Positions 8,915 to 19,113 of a stretch of DNA of 64,000 nt are shown here, in pieces (within the stretch, counting starts at the first letter, position 1; the number at the start of each line of letters is the position of its first letter). This DNA comes from JAMQPK01 sp963761975 (GTDB lineage Bacteria > Acidobacteriota > Vicinamibacteria > Vicinamibacterales > JAMQPK01), in NCBI GenBank assembly GCA_963761975.1, contig CAVXIR010000004.1, positions 868,001 through 932,000 on the forward strand, given 5' to 3'. Position numbers and translations under genes: made by a program. The notes below the pieces were generated by a model. That model was given only the letters and a program-made list of their open reading frames with translations. It was not told the DNA's origin and ran no database searches.

Positions 8915-11900
8915 TGGCTGGATTCGCGATCCGCAACCCGTACTTCATCGTCGTTGTCTGCCTGCTCATCGCGGTGGTCGGCGTGACCAGCCTGGTGCGC
9001 ATGCCGGTGGATATGTTTCCCGCCGATGAACATCCCGGTGGTCGTGGTCGCGACGTTCTACTCCGGCATGCCGCCCGAACAGATCGAGACCGACATCACC
9101 AGCCGGTTCGAGCGCTTCTTCACCCTGGCGCAGCGGCATCGACCACATCGAATCGCGTCGCTGCCGGGTGTGAGCGTCATCAAGGTCTATTTCCAGCCCG
9201 GCACGAATCCGGATGCGTCGCTCATGCGCACTCTCCAATCTGGCGATGGCCAGATTGCGCCGTCTGCCCGCCGGGCACGCTGCCGCCGAGTCGTGCTGAA
9301 GTTCGACGCGTCGAGCCTGCCGGTCTGCCTGGTGACGCGTGAAAGGCGAAGGCCTGACCGAGACCGTCCTGCGCGAACTGGCGCAATTCTCCAGTCCGCA
9401 ACCAGATGGCGCGGCGTGCCGGCGCCGCGGTGCCGCCGCCGTTTGGCGGCAAGGTACCGGCAGATCATGGTCTACGTCGATCCGCTCAAGCTGGAGGCGC
9501 ACCAGCTGAGCCCATGGACGTCGTGCGCACCGTCAACGATGCCAACCTGATTCTGCCCGCCGGCGACGTCCAGATCGGCCCGCTCGACTACAACATCTAC
9601 ACCAACAGCCAGTTCAGCGGCATTGACGACATCAACGAGCTGCCGGTGAAGACGGTCGGCGCAGGCACACGGTGCGCGTCGGCGACATCGGCAACGCCAA
9701 GCGACGCCGCGCAGATTCAGACCAACATCGTGCGGGTGGACGGCCAGCGGTCGGTCTACCTGCCGGTGCTCAAGCAGGGCGGCGACACGAACACGATCGC
9801 CGTGGTGGACGGCGATCAAGCAGGCGCTGTCGGCAGACTGCTCGACGTCCCGAGCAGCCTGCAAACGCGAGGTGGTGTTCGATCAGTCGCTGTTCGTCAA
9901 ACGCGATCGAGACGCTGCTGCACGAAGGGGCATTGGGCATCTTTCTCACCTCGCTGATGATCCTGGTCTTCCTCGGCAGCTTCCGCGCGACGGTGGCAGT
10001 ACGTTCTTCTCGATTCCGCTCTCGGCGCTGGCGGCGTTCATCGTGCTCTACCTCGGCGGCGGCTCACCATCAACACCATGGTGCTGGGCGGGCTGGCGCT
10101 GGCGTTTTCGCGCCTGATCGACAACTCGGTGGTGTCGTGCTCGAGAACATCTACCGGCATCTCGAGATGGGCGAACCGCCGCCGTGGCGGCCGAGAGGGG
10201 CGGCCGCGAAGTGGCGCTGCCGGGCGCTGGCAGCCACGCTGACCACGGCCGTCGTGTTCTTCCCGGTCACGTTCCTCTACGGCGTGAGCAAGTTTCTGTT
10301 CAGCGCGCTCGCGCTGGCGGTCGTCATCTCGCTGTTCGCGCTCGTACTTCGTCGCACTGACAGTCGTCCCGCTGGTTTGCGCGGAAGCTGAATCGGCGGC
10401 CGACGAAGATCGCAGCGAACGCGGACGGGCCATCGAGACGCGCCCGGCCGCGCGGGGGTTCAAACTGGTTCAACCATCGCTTCGAAGTATGCTGGACGGC
10501 TAGGCACGGGCTGGCCGAGGTTGTCGGTCGGCGGTAACCCCTTCGTTGATGTTCCTGCTGAGCTTGTTTCTCTACCCGCGACTCGGCGTCGCCTTTTTCA
10601 CGCGTACAGACGCAGGGCAGTTCGTGATCAATCTCAAGGCGCCTTCCGGCACACGGCTGGAGGCGAACCGAGGAAGAAGGTGAAAAAAGAAAGTCGAGGA
10701 CCTCATCCGGCAGGTGGTGGCGATTGAAGACCTCGGCACGGTCGTCTCGAATGTCGGCATCACGCAGGATATCTCGGCGATCTACACGAGCAATTCGGCC
10801 CACATACCGCTTTGTTCGAAGTAGAGCCTGAAGGAGGGCGCCACAACGGGCGGCCTCGAATACATGAACCGCGTGCGCGAGCGCCTCGGAGACGAGCTTC
10901 CGCAGCTGAACGGCCTACTTCTAATCGGGTGGAATGGTCGACGCTGTCGTCGAATCTGGGATTGCCGGCGCCAATCGACGTGCAGGTGAGCGGATTCGAA
11001 CCTCGCCAACAACTACCGCGTGGCCACTGAGATTGCCCACGAGCTTCGCAACTCGATGAGTGACGTTTTCATTCCCCAGATCTGGACGCGCCGGAGCTCT
11101 GCCTTGACGTGCATAGCGGCCGTCAAGCGAGCTGGGGCTCACGGTTCGAGAAGTCCTCAGCAACGTCGTCACGTCGCTCATCTCCTCAACGAGACGATTG
11201 CGCCGACCTTCTGGGTCGACCCCAGCGACGAATAACGACTACCTCCTCACGGTCCGAGTACCCTGAGGGTCGGGTCGAAACGCTGAACGATCTCAACGGC
11301 ATTCCATTACGCGGGAGAGAGAGCGAGAAGCTCGCAAGACTCGATGCCGTCAGCACAGTGGCGCGCAGCCAGGGTCCAACCGAGATCAACCACTATCAGA
11401 TTCGCCGTGTCGTCGACATCTATGTGAACACGGTTAATGAGGACCTGGGCCGTGTGGCCGAGCAGATCGAGCGAATCATCGCGCAAGCCCAATTGCCTGA
11501 TGGCGTGCAGGTCGATCTTCGAGGGACGCTGGGGGTCATGCGGTCGTCCTTTCGCAGCTTCGGCATCGGTCTTCTGCTCTCGTCGCTGCTGGTCTATCTG
11601 ATCCTTGTTGCCCAGTGCAGATCGTTCATCGATCCGTTGCTCATTCTGCTGGCGGTTCCAATGGGCGCGATCGGCGCGCTGCTGATGTTATGGGCGACGG
11701 GCACGACGCTGAATGTGCAGTCGCTGATGGGATTCGTGATGCTGATTGGCATCGCATCTTCAAACAGCATTCTGATCGTTGATTTCACGCGCCGGTTGAT
11801 CGACGGCGGAGCATCGGTGCGCGAGGCTGTCGCAACCGCATCCCGTGTCCGGCTGCGCCCGATCCTCATGACATCACTGGCGACGATTCTCGGCCTGGCG

Positions 11901-12080
11901 CCGATGGCATTCCAGCTCGGCACTGGTACAGAGGCGTATGGAGCCCTTGCACGAGCCGTCATTGGCGGCTTGAGAGCGTCGGTGATTCTGACGATCATCA
12001 TCGTGCCTGCAGCCTACGTGCTGGTTTACGGGCGTAAGGGGCCTGAGAGCGGTCCTGAAAGCGTGGCGCTGACATCGTGA
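8914..12080 (+). pseudogene. RND efflux pump (AcrB/HAE1-like), many frameshifts
   Basis: The N-terminus MAGFAIRNPYFIVVVCLL is followed at about 9030 by the first of roughly ten frame changes. Successive fragments align with one RND permease: VVVVATFYSGMPPEQIETD, PPPFGGK, VNDANLILPAGDVQIGPL, a transmembrane block at 9930-10080, IDNSVVVLENIYRHLEMG (helix-4 proton-relay region), and an intact C-terminal half from about 11280. That half includes ILMTSLATILGLAPMAFQLG and ends at 12080. The amino-acid sequence within fragments stays conserved; mainly the frame is lost. The start overlaps the MFP stop and the end overlaps the TolC gene, so an ordinary MFP-RND-OMF operon is disrupted throughout. Confidence 0.82.
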
Positions 12081-13333
12081 GCACTATCCCGAGCCTCACT
12101 CGTCCTCTTTGCTGCGCTGTTGGTCAGCAGCCGGGCCGACGCCCAGACCGTTCTCAAGTTGACCCTGAACGAGGCGCGGGAGGCCGCCGCTCAACGCTAC
12201 CGCCAAATCCGCGGCCGCCGATCTCACCGCGCGCGCGGCCGCACAGACGACCGATCAACTCTGGCGGAACGCTATCCGCACGTGGACGGAGCGTTGAGCG
12301 TAGCCGGCGCGCAGGCCTGAGACGGCCCTCGCCGCAGGATCGCTGAGCAATTGCACGGTCTCAACAGAGCGGCAGCCGGTTTCGCCGTCAGCAATGCTTT
12401 CCCCGGCCCGGACCGTCGAAAGGGACTCGCTGCGAGCACCGCCAGTAGCATCCAACCGCGGTGAGAATGGCAAAACATCCGTTAACCGACCGGATTTCAA
12501 ACATGAGTGCGCACGCCATGCAATCCGAGCAGGCCGTCTCAAATGTAAACTTTTTAACAGACGAATGGCTGTGGAAAAAGCGGGATCAAGTCAGGTCTCG
12601 ACGCCAGCATCGCCAGTTACGACTTGTCGAGCTGGATCTCGTGCGCGTGAAGTCGAAGAAACGATCTGCGTGAGTCATCGGCAGAGGCTCGTCGGCTGCC
12701 ATCGGCAGCGACGACGAGCGACGTTTTCGAGCTTGCGGACGTCCCCTACCGGCGGTGCCAATCCCGGCCGAGACCGAGGTCCTGAATGGAGGTCTTCGCA
12801 TGAGACCTGAACTGCGTGCGCTGGAATTCGAACGGGCCGCCGGGCAGATCGAGCTCCTCCGGGCCGAAAAATCGCTCGACAAGCCGACTGTTACGGCGAT
12901 CTGGAGCGCCGGGCTGGATTCCAGCTGGAGACATCGTCCGAAAGCGTTACAATGCGACCGGTCTCAACATCAACATCCCGATCTTCGACGGCCATCTATT
13001 CAGGGCCCGTGTCGCCGAAGCGAACTTCAAGGCGCAGGCGTTGGACCAGCAGCTGGTCGACGCGGCAAATCGCGTCACCCGGGATGTGCGAGTGGCCAGG
13101 CTCAACGCAGACACGACCTTTCGACGGATCGGCTTGACCGCGGAACTACTGCTTCGCGCCCGGAAGCGCTGGATCTCGCACAGGAGCGCTACCGGCTCGG
13201 TCTTAGTTCGATCGTCGAGCTCAACCAGACCCTTCTGAGCGTCACTGATGCTGAAATCGCGAACGCCAGCGCCAAGTTCGAATTTCTCGTCCAGCGTTCA
13301 GTCCTCGATTACCACAGCGGCCTGTTGCACTGA
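12077..13333 (+). pseudogene. TolC-like outer-membrane efflux protein, frameshifted
   Basis: Fragments of an OMF channel protein appear in different frames: VLKLTLNEAREAAAQRYR near 12150, NINIPIFDGHLFRARVAEAN at 12970-13030, and a clear C-terminal repeat ALDLAQERYRLGLSSIVELN ending in QRSVLDYHSGLLH at 13333. TolC proteins form the outer-membrane exit duct of RND pumps, and this one overlaps the pump gene by four bases. The middle part (12300-12750) is poorly recognisable, with several stops in each frame. It is the third consecutive gene of the operon with broken frames. Confidence 0.72.
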
Positions 13334-13387
13334 GCGAGCGTCAGCGACCCATTCCTGACCAAATGATAGTCGAACCATGGAGTCTCG

Positions 13388-13855
13388 ATGAGCGGCCGGC
13401 TGGCCGCCATTTACGTCAAACGGGTGCTGGCGGCCATTTACGTCAAGCGCGCGCACGGCGGGCCCATGGACTCACGGACTGGCGGCGAGTTGGAGCCCGG
13501 ACGGGGCCTGGCCGGCAACAGCGATCGAGGGGGGCGGCGACAGGTGACCTTGGTGTCGGCAGAGCGATGGGCCGAGCTGATGGCGCAGATCGGCTCGTCG
13601 CTGGGGCCCGATGCACGTCGCGCTAACCTCGTCGTCTCCGGGGTCGATCTCGAAAATACCCGGGGCCGGGTGCTGCGCATCGGATCCTGCCGGCTGCGCA
13701 TCGGCGGCGAGACGAGACCGTGCGAGCAAATGGAAGAGGCGGCGACGGGCCTGCAGGAAGCCATGAGACACCGGTGGGGCGGCGGCGCATTTGCGGAAGT
13801 GCTCGAAGGCGGGTCAATCGCCGTCGGTGATGTTGTCGCGTGGGAAAGCCAATAG
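13388..13855 (+). CDS. MOSC domain protein
   Basis: 155 residues resembling single-domain MOSC proteins, which bind molybdenum-cofactor-type substrates or transfer sulfur. The core reads GRRQVTLVSAERWAELM, ANLVVSGVDLENTRGRVLRI and ETRPCEQMEEA; the Cys in ETRPCEQ is the conserved MOSC cysteine. The intact frame contrasts with the broken operon just upstream. The N-terminus carries a nine-residue tandem duplication (LAAIYVKRV then LAAIYVKRA). The specific substrate cannot be told. Confidence 0.85.
   Translation: MSGRLAAIYVKRVLAAIYVKRAHGGPMDSRTGGELEPGRGLAGNSDRGGRRQVTLVSAERWAELMAQIGSSLGPDARRANLVVSGVDLENTRGRVLRIGSCRLRIGGETRPCEQMEEAATGLQEAMRHRWGGGAFAEVLEGGSIAVGDVVAWESQ
13400..13453 (+). repeat. 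27-bp in-frame tandem duplication inside the MOSC gene
   Basis: Two adjacent 27-base units (13400-13426 and 13427-13453) that differ at only a few bases and encode LAAIYVKR twice. The length is a multiple of three, so the frame is kept. Confidence 0.85.
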
Positions 13856-13946
13856 ACGACGCGTGTCCGAGTGCGCGACACCGTACGCGCTGCAGTGCAG
13901 CATTCAGGTGCCGAAAGCTGGTAGACATCTTGCTCTCTCAAACCGA

Positions 13947-14582
13947 GTGAGAGACGTTCTGGGTCTTCGACGCAATGACCGCCGCAACGGAAACGAGCGA
14001 CGGATATCAGAACGCGGGTTTGCCGATCGACGCATGGCAAACCGGCGCAATCGAACGCTTCGCGGCATTCTCTTCGGCATGTTCGCCATGACCATGCCGG
14101 CCGCTGCGTCGAAAGCGCCACCCCATATCAAAGCACCTGAGGGCTTCGTTTCGACGACCGAAGCGTTTCGCCCGCTACCGGCCACGATTGCATACAACGA
14201 TGCGATCGCCGAGGCAGCCGAGCGTTACGCGCTGGATCCCCATCTCATTCGCGCGATCATTCGTGCCGAGTCGGCATTCAACCCATTCGCCGTATCGCAG
14301 GTGGGAGCGCAAGGCTTGATGCAGCTGATGCCAGAAGTCGCGGAAGAACTGAACGTGCTCGACCCATTCGATCCGCGCCAGAACATCTTCGGCGGTGCGC
14401 GATACTTGCGTCGGCTGCTCGATCTTCACAAGGGAAATGTCAATCTGGCGGTGGCGAGCTACAACGCAGGGCCCGGCGCGGTCGATCGATATAACGGGAT
14501 TCCGCCCTACCGCGAGACTCGCGCGTACGTGAAGAAAGTGAATGCGTTCCTGAAGAGCTCACGCAAGGCAAGCGGGGACTGA
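13947..14582 (+). CDS. Lytic transglycosylase (SLT domain)
   Basis: Soluble lytic murein transglycosylase of the Slt/MltC-like fold. It has the catalytic Glu in RAIIRAESAFNPFAVSQVGA, followed by GLMQLMPEVAEELNV, NIFGGARYLRRLLDL and ASYNAGPGAVDRYNGIPPY. It cleaves peptidoglycan between MurNAc and GlcNAc in the periplasm. The start is uncertain: the GTG at 13947 gives an Arg-rich leader (NDRRNGNERR) before the hydrophobic segment GILFGMFAMTMPAAA, while ATG 14034 starts just before that segment. The frame is open further upstream to 13791, overlapping the MOSC gene, but that part lacks recognisable sequence. Confidence 0.9.
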   Translation: MRDVLGLRRNDRRNGNERRISERGFADRRMANRRNRTLRGILFGMFAMTMPAAASKAPPHIKAPEGFVSTTEAFRPLPATIAYNDAIAEAAERYALDPHLIRAIIRAESAFNPFAVSQVGAQGLMQLMPEVAEELNVLDPFDPRQNIFGGARYLRRLLDLHKGNVNLAVASYNAGPGAVDRYNGIPPYRETRAYVKKVNAFLKSSRKASGD

Positions 14583-14585
14583 GGG

Positions 14586-14713
14586 GGGAATGGAAAGTAG
14601 GAAGTAGGAAGTGGGAAGTAAGAAGTAAAAAGGGGTAAGGAGCCTTCTTGAGCCCCTTACCCCAGCCTTTCAACTACCGGCTACCAGCTACTGGCTACCA
14701 GCTACCAGCTACC
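14586..14713. repeat. GGAAGTA and CTACCAGCTAC micro-repeats
   Basis: Two kinds of short tandem repeat fill the space between the convergent transglycosylase and TonB-receptor genes: imperfect GTAGGAA/GGAAGTA units at 14586-14634 and CTACCAGCTAC-type units at 14675-14713. The second kind recurs at 25716, 36301 and 60702. Confidence 0.7.
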
Positions 14714-17700
14714 CTAGAACGTGTACCTCAGCGAAACCTGCGTCTGACGGGCCGTGCCGAGGCCGACCGTGCGGTTCAGCGGTCCAAGCATGTAGCCAAA
14801 GGTGCCCGCTTGCGCATCGGTGAAGGGCACTCCCGGCGCGCCTGAGCCCGGCAGCGAGGCGGCCGGATTCTCGTAGTTCAGATGGTTCGTCAGATTGAAG
14901 AGCTCCACGCGAATCTGGAACGCCTGCGACTGTGCAAACTGGAAGTCCTTGCTGAACATCAGGTCGAGCTGCGCGAATCCGGGGCCGCGCAGCGCGTTGC
15001 GCGGCAGATTGCCGAACGTGCCCGGAGCTGGGGTCGTGAACGCCGCCGGATTGAGCCAACGCACACCGTCCTTGAGATACGGATCGACGTTAAGCACCAC
15101 GTCCGGACGCTGCGTGCCACGGCTGTTGCCGCCCGGAATGTTCGTGACCGTCGCGCCGTTCACGGTCGCGTTGTCCGCGCGCGAGATGATGACGTTGATC
15201 GGGACTCCGCTTCGCGCGTTGACAATGCCTCCCACGCGCCATCCGCCCCGCCACATGCCCTGCCCGGGGATGAGGTAGACCAGCGAGCCATTGAACGTGT
15301 GCGGGATGTCCTGAGGGTTCGTGCCGTACTCGGACTCATAATCGAACGTGTTCTGCGAGGTCGCCGCCTCGTTCGAACCCTGCGTCGTGCCTTCGTTCTT
15401 CGAGTACTGATAGTTGATGCCGCCGGTCAGCCCCGAACGGAACCGCCGCGAGAGGCCAACCTGCAGCGCGTCATACGAGGCGTGACCGCATCCCGTCAGC
15501 GGCTGGTTGTTGATCACCAGACCATCCACGCACCCGGACGTCTTGTAATCAATCTGTCCGAATGTCGGCTGCTGCCGCGCGCGCGTATTGAAGTCGAGCG
15601 TGTTCGCCACGCCGCGCAGGAACATGTCTTTGCCGCGGCTGCCCGTGTAGCCGACCGTCAGGTTCACTGCTCCCGGCAGCTCGCGCGACACGCTCGCGCC
15701 GTACTGCATGTTGTACTCGTCCGGCCGGTGGTGCGTATAGCCGCGAATCGACAGCGCATTCAGGTAGACGGACGGGAGAACCGGATAGGCCAGACCGTTG
15801 CTCGGCACGTCGGCTGCGCCGACGCGGCGCCGTTCGATGGCGTTCTCGATGGGCTGGATGCGATCCTCGAACTGGCCCGGTCCGTAGAACAACCCGAAGC
15901 CGGTTCGGAACACGGTGCGGTCGTCGATGCGATAGACCGCCGACAGGCGCGGCGCGAAGTTGTTCTTGTCGGGATCGTAGAAATTGTCCGGATCGGTCGC
16001 GTAGTTGTTCTCTTCGATGAAGAACGGCTTCGCGTTGCCATTCTTTTCCTTGACCACCGAGTAGAAGTCGTACCGGAGACCGAGCTCGAGGGTAAGGCGA
16101 TCGTGCACTCGCCACGAATCCTGCATGTAACCGATCAAGTAGTGCTGCTGCGGGCTGAACACGGGCGAGTCGAGCGCCACGGCAACGGCGTTCGGCCTGT
16201 TGTCGATGAAATCGTTGATGCTGTTGTAGGTGATCTCCGTGCTGCCCAGGAACTGGAAATCGGACTGCAGTTGACGGTACTCGCCGCCGAACTTGAAGGT
16301 GTGCGCCCCCCTGGTCCAGGTCAGCGCATCGCCGAATGACAAGGAATACGGCTCGAAGATGGACCCGGTCGTTGAAGATGCGCTCGTCGCGCGAATCAGC
16401 AAGCCGCTGCGGGCGATGCCGGTCGTGCCGCGCGCGTCAATCGACGACGAGGTGACCGTTCCGGACAGCGAGACGCCGACGGGATCGTACCCAGCGACCC
16501 CGCCGAACGCTTGCGCGCTCGTCGTCGGCCGGTTGTAGCCCACCTTGAACTCGTTGACAACGTTGCGGCCCGCCAGAGACTGATAGTTGAACACGAAGTT
16601 CTGCGGACGCTGTTTGGCGCGGACACGACGCGGCGTCACGGTGCGGTCTGGCGTGTCGAGATCCCCGTCGCTGAAGAGGTACCGCACGTAGAAGGACTGC
16701 GACGCGCTGAGCCGGTGATCCATGCGCAGCGACATGCTGTTCTCTTCCTGTCTCGCCGTCGTGTTGAGCGTCGCCAGCGCGAGCAGCGGGTTACCCGCAA
16801 CCGCCACATCGCCCGTCGGGAAGCCATTCAGCAGCGGCGCCACGGCTTGGGTACGCGACGCGCTCTGGCCGGCTCCCGAGCCGATCGGCTCGCCGGCGAG
16901 AATCCGCCGACGGGCTTCACTGCTCGGCACCGCTTCGGTAAAGCTCAGGCCAGTGTTCTGGCGCAGGGCTTCGAAGCTGCCGAAGAAGAACGTCCGGTTC
17001 GAGGCAATCGGGCCACCGAACGATCCGCCGAACTGGTCGAGCTCGAGCTCCTGTTTCTTGTCGTCGTACTTGCTCGCCGCGTCGAGCGCGTCATCGCGTT
17101 TGTATTCGAAGAGCGACCCGTGAAACGCATTCGTGCCGCTCTTGCTGACGACGGTGATATTGCCGCCCGCGCCGAGCCCGCTCTCCGCGGGCGCGAGGCC
17201 GGAGTTCACGCGGAACTCGGCAACCGATTCCATCGACGTCTGCAGGCGAAACTGCGAGCCCGTCGAATTCAGATAGCCGGGGCTCGCGTCCCAGACATAC
17301 GTGCCGTCGACGCCGTCGTAATTGAGGTAGTTCTGCTGGTTCGATTTTCCGTTGAACCGCACGCTCGCCCACCCGCCGTTGCCGTCGCTCGTCGCACCGG
17401 TCGCCAGGGTCATGAGGTTCGCAAAGTTGCGGCCGTTCACCGGCAGCGTTTCGATTTCCTCTGGCGAGACGTTCACGCCGATTTTCGCCGACGACATATC
17501 GAGCACGGCGGAATCAGCGGTCACCGTCACGGCTTCCTGCAGCGACGCCACACCCATGGTGACATCCACGGTCTCCACCTGTCCGACACCCAGGACGACT
17601 GCGCGCGTCTGATTGGCAAATCCCGACAATTCGAAGACGACGTCGTATGTGCCGGGACCGAGGTTCGTCACGGTGAACGACCCGTCGCCTTCCGAAACCG

Positions 17701-17884
17701 TATTTCTGACAGCACCGGTCTGCTTCGATGTGACGGTCACGGTGACGCCAGGCATCGCCGCTTTCGAATCATCGAGCACACGACCCATAATCCGCGACTC
17801 GGTCTGCTGCGCGGCGACGAACGCTGGCATCAGCAATGCGGCCAGCGCAGCCAAGGCCGCCACGAGCCTAAAGTAACGCTTCAT
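14714..17884 (-). CDS. Oar-like TonB-dependent receptor with N-terminal carboxypeptidase-regulatory domain
   Basis: 1056-residue outer-membrane protein. It has a signal peptide (MKRYFRLVAALAALAALL to AAQQ), a CarboxypepD_reg-like beta-sandwich (RIMGRVLDDSKAAMPGVTV), a plug domain (EEIETLPVNGRNFANLM, GGNITVVSKSGTNAFHGSLF) and a long 22-strand-type barrel ending in VSLRYTF, with the terminal Phe needed for outer-membrane insertion. Such Oar-like proteins are abundant in Acidobacteriota and import unknown, often carbohydrate or peptide, ligands. Upstream on its strand are 7-mers spaced 11 bp like the phosphate promoters nearby, so it may be phosphate-controlled; the substrate is unknown. Confidence 0.92.
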   Translation of the reverse strand: MKRYFRLVAALAALAALLMPAFVAAQQTESRIMGRVLDDSKAAMPGVTVTVTSKQTGAVRNTVSEGDGSFTVTNLGPGTYDVVFELSGFANQTRAVVLGVGQVETVDVTMGVASLQEAVTVTADSAVLDMSSAKIGVNVSPEEIETLPVNGRNFANLMTLATGATSDGNGGWASVRFNGKSNQQNYLNYDGVDGTYVWDASPGYLNSTGSQFRLQTSMESVAEFRVNSGLAPAESGLGAGGNITVVSKSGTNAFHGSLFEYKRDDALDAASKYDDKKQELELDQFGGSFGGPIASNRTFFFGSFEALRQNTGLSFTEAVPSSEARRRILAGEPIGSGAGQSASRTQAVAPLLNGFPTGDVAVAGNPLLALATLNTTARQEENSMSLRMDHRLSASQSFYVRYLFSDGDLDTPDRTVTPRRVRAKQRPQNFVFNYQSLAGRNVVNEFKVGYNRPTTSAQAFGGVAGYDPVGVSLSGTVTSSSIDARGTTGIARSGLLIRATSASSTTGSIFEPYSLSFGDALTWTRGAHTFKFGGEYRQLQSDFQFLGSTEITYNSINDFIDNRPNAVAVALDSPVFSPQQHYLIGYMQDSWRVHDRLTLELGLRYDFYSVVKEKNGNAKPFFIEENNYATDPDNFYDPDKNNFAPRLSAVYRIDDRTVFRTGFGLFYGPGQFEDRIQPIENAIERRRVGAADVPSNGLAYPVLPSVYLNALSIRGYTHHRPDEYNMQYGASVSRELPGAVNLTVGYTGSRGKDMFLRGVANTLDFNTRARQQPTFGQIDYKTSGCVDGLVINNQPLTGCGHASYDALQVGLSRRFRSGLTGGINYQYSKNEGTTQGSNEAATSQNTFDYESEYGTNPQDIPHTFNGSLVYLIPGQGMWRGGWRVGGIVNARSGVPINVIISRADNATVNGATVTNIPGGNSRGTQRPDVVLNVDPYLKDGVRWLNPAAFTTPAPGTFGNLPRNALRGPGFAQLDLMFSKDFQFAQSQAFQIRVELFNLTNHLNYENPAASLPGSGAPGVPFTDAQAGTFGYMLGPLNRTVGLGTARQTQVSLRYTF

Positions 17885-17945
17885 GGAATCTCTCCCCTCT
17901 CAAAAGAATTCCGCCTGAGCTTTCAAAATTGAGCTTAGAGAGACG

Positions 17946-17986
17946 CCGTGATGCGGCTGTGACAGGCTCGTAAAAAGGACGTTAAC
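17946..17986 (-). promoter_or_regulatory. Candidate Pho-box array upstream of the TonB receptor
   Basis: On the minus strand four 7-mers with an exact 11-base period can be read: TTAACGT, TTTACGA, GTCACAG, ATCACGG, separated by four-base spacers. They lie about 60-100 bases upstream of the receptor start. The period and the TTAAC/GTCAC character resemble PhoB direct repeats and the arrays at 19776 and 34761. Confidence 0.45.
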
Positions 17987-18024
17987 TCGCGAACGGTGGG
18001 ACAGGACTACGGGCTAACTTCAAC

Positions 18025-18052
18025 GTAGGGCGCAACTTACGTTGCACCCTAC
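18025..18052 (-). terminator. Hairpin downstream of pit
   Basis: Inverted repeat of 12 bp with one mismatch (GTAGGGCGCAAC / GTTGCACCCTAC) around a four-base loop, located 40-65 bases after the pit stop codon on the minus strand. There is no U-tract, so it may be a Rho-dependent or transcript-stabilising structure rather than a classical terminator. Confidence 0.4.
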
Positions 18053-18090
18053 CGGGAAACGCGCTGGCGCTGCTCCCGGGTCATGCCGAA

Positions 18091-19095
18091 TCAAGGCAGT
18101 GCCGCTCGCACGAGGTAATACGTGCCCGCACCAATCGCCCCGGCGGCGGGAATGGTCAACACCCAGGCCCACACGATCTGCCGCGCAACCCCCCATCGGA
18201 CGGCGGACAAACGACGTGTCGCGCCGACACCGACGATCGCCCCCGTGATCGTATGCGTCGTGCTGATACCGATTCCGAGCATCGTCGCGATATAGATCGC
18301 CACAGCCGCGCCGGTCTCGGCCGCAAATCCGCCTTCGGGTCGAAGTTTCGTAATTTTCGAGCCCATCGTGTGGATGATGCGCCAGCCGCCTGATAACGTG
18401 CCCAATCCGATGGCTGTATGCGCCGCGATGACCACCCAGAACGGAATGTGAAGCTCACCGTTCTGCAGTTGCAGGTAGCCGCCGGTCACCAGCGCTCCAG
18501 CAATGATGCCCATCGTCTTTTGGGCATCGTTTGCGCCGTGCATCAGGCTGAATCCGGCGGCCGATGCGAGCTGAAGGCGGCGGAACCAGCGGTCGACGCG
18601 GCTTGGCGGCGTCTGGGCGAAGAAGAAATAGATGGAATTCATCACGAGCAGACCGACGCCCATTCCAATCAGCGGGGCAAGCACGATGAAGATCAGCGTT
18701 TTCGTCCAGCCCGACACGATGACGGCGCCGAACCCCGCCTTTGCCATGGCCGCTCCCGCGTACCCGCCAAACAACGCATGCGACGAGCTCGTCGGCAGCC
18801 CCCAGTACCACGTGATGAGATCCCATACGATCGCACCCATCAGACCGGCGAAAATCACCCCGAATGTGACCACAGAGAGGTCGACCATGCCGGCGCCGAC
18901 CGTTCTTGCGACGGCAGTGCCGAATCCGAAGGCCGCAATGAAATTGAAGAAAGCCGCCCAGATGACGGCTTTCCCAGGCGAAAGCACACGGGTCGAGACC
19001 ACCGTCGCAATCGAGTTGGCCGCGTCGTGAAATCCGTTGATGTAGTCGAAGACGAGCGCCGTCAGGATGATGGCGCCGATGATGTAGAGCTCCAT
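18091..19095 (-). CDS. pit: Low-affinity inorganic phosphate transporter (PiT family)
   Basis: 334-residue polytopic protein of the PiT/PHO-4 family. The N-terminal signature FDYINGFHDAANSIATVVST and its inverted-repeat partner FSLMHGANDAQKTMGIIAGA are both present, with LPTSSSHALFGG and GISTTHTITGAIVGVG between and after. It transports metal-phosphate with protons across the inner membrane. It follows a PhoU-like gene by 18 bases on the same strand, the standard arrangement for bacterial Pit plus DUF47 proteins. Confidence 0.94.
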   Translation of the reverse strand: MELYIIGAIILTALVFDYINGFHDAANSIATVVSTRVLSPGKAVIWAAFFNFIAAFGFGTAVARTVGAGMVDLSVVTFGVIFAGLMGAIVWDLITWYWGLPTSSSHALFGGYAGAAMAKAGFGAVIVSGWTKTLIFIVLAPLIGMGVGLLVMNSIYFFFAQTPPSRVDRWFRRLQLASAAGFSLMHGANDAQKTMGIIAGALVTGGYLQLQNGELHIPFWVVIAAHTAIGLGTLSGGWRIIHTMGSKITKLRPEGGFAAETGAAVAIYIATMLGIGISTTHTITGAIVGVGATRRLSAVRWGVARQIVWAWVLTIPAAGAIGAGTYYLVRAALP

Positions 19096-19113
19096 TCGAG
19101 GGTGGTCGCTCCG

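Noticed and set aside
7000..13400. Prophage or integrative element as cause of the broken segment
   Set aside because: No integrase, phage genes, attachment repeats or tRNA junction; the content is a normal efflux operon.
14882..17932. Two long plus-strand open frames (485 and 473 codons) opposite the TonB receptor
   Set aside because: Low-complexity Arg/His/Val-rich translations without motifs; they mirror the receptor codons and arise from GC-rich codon usage.
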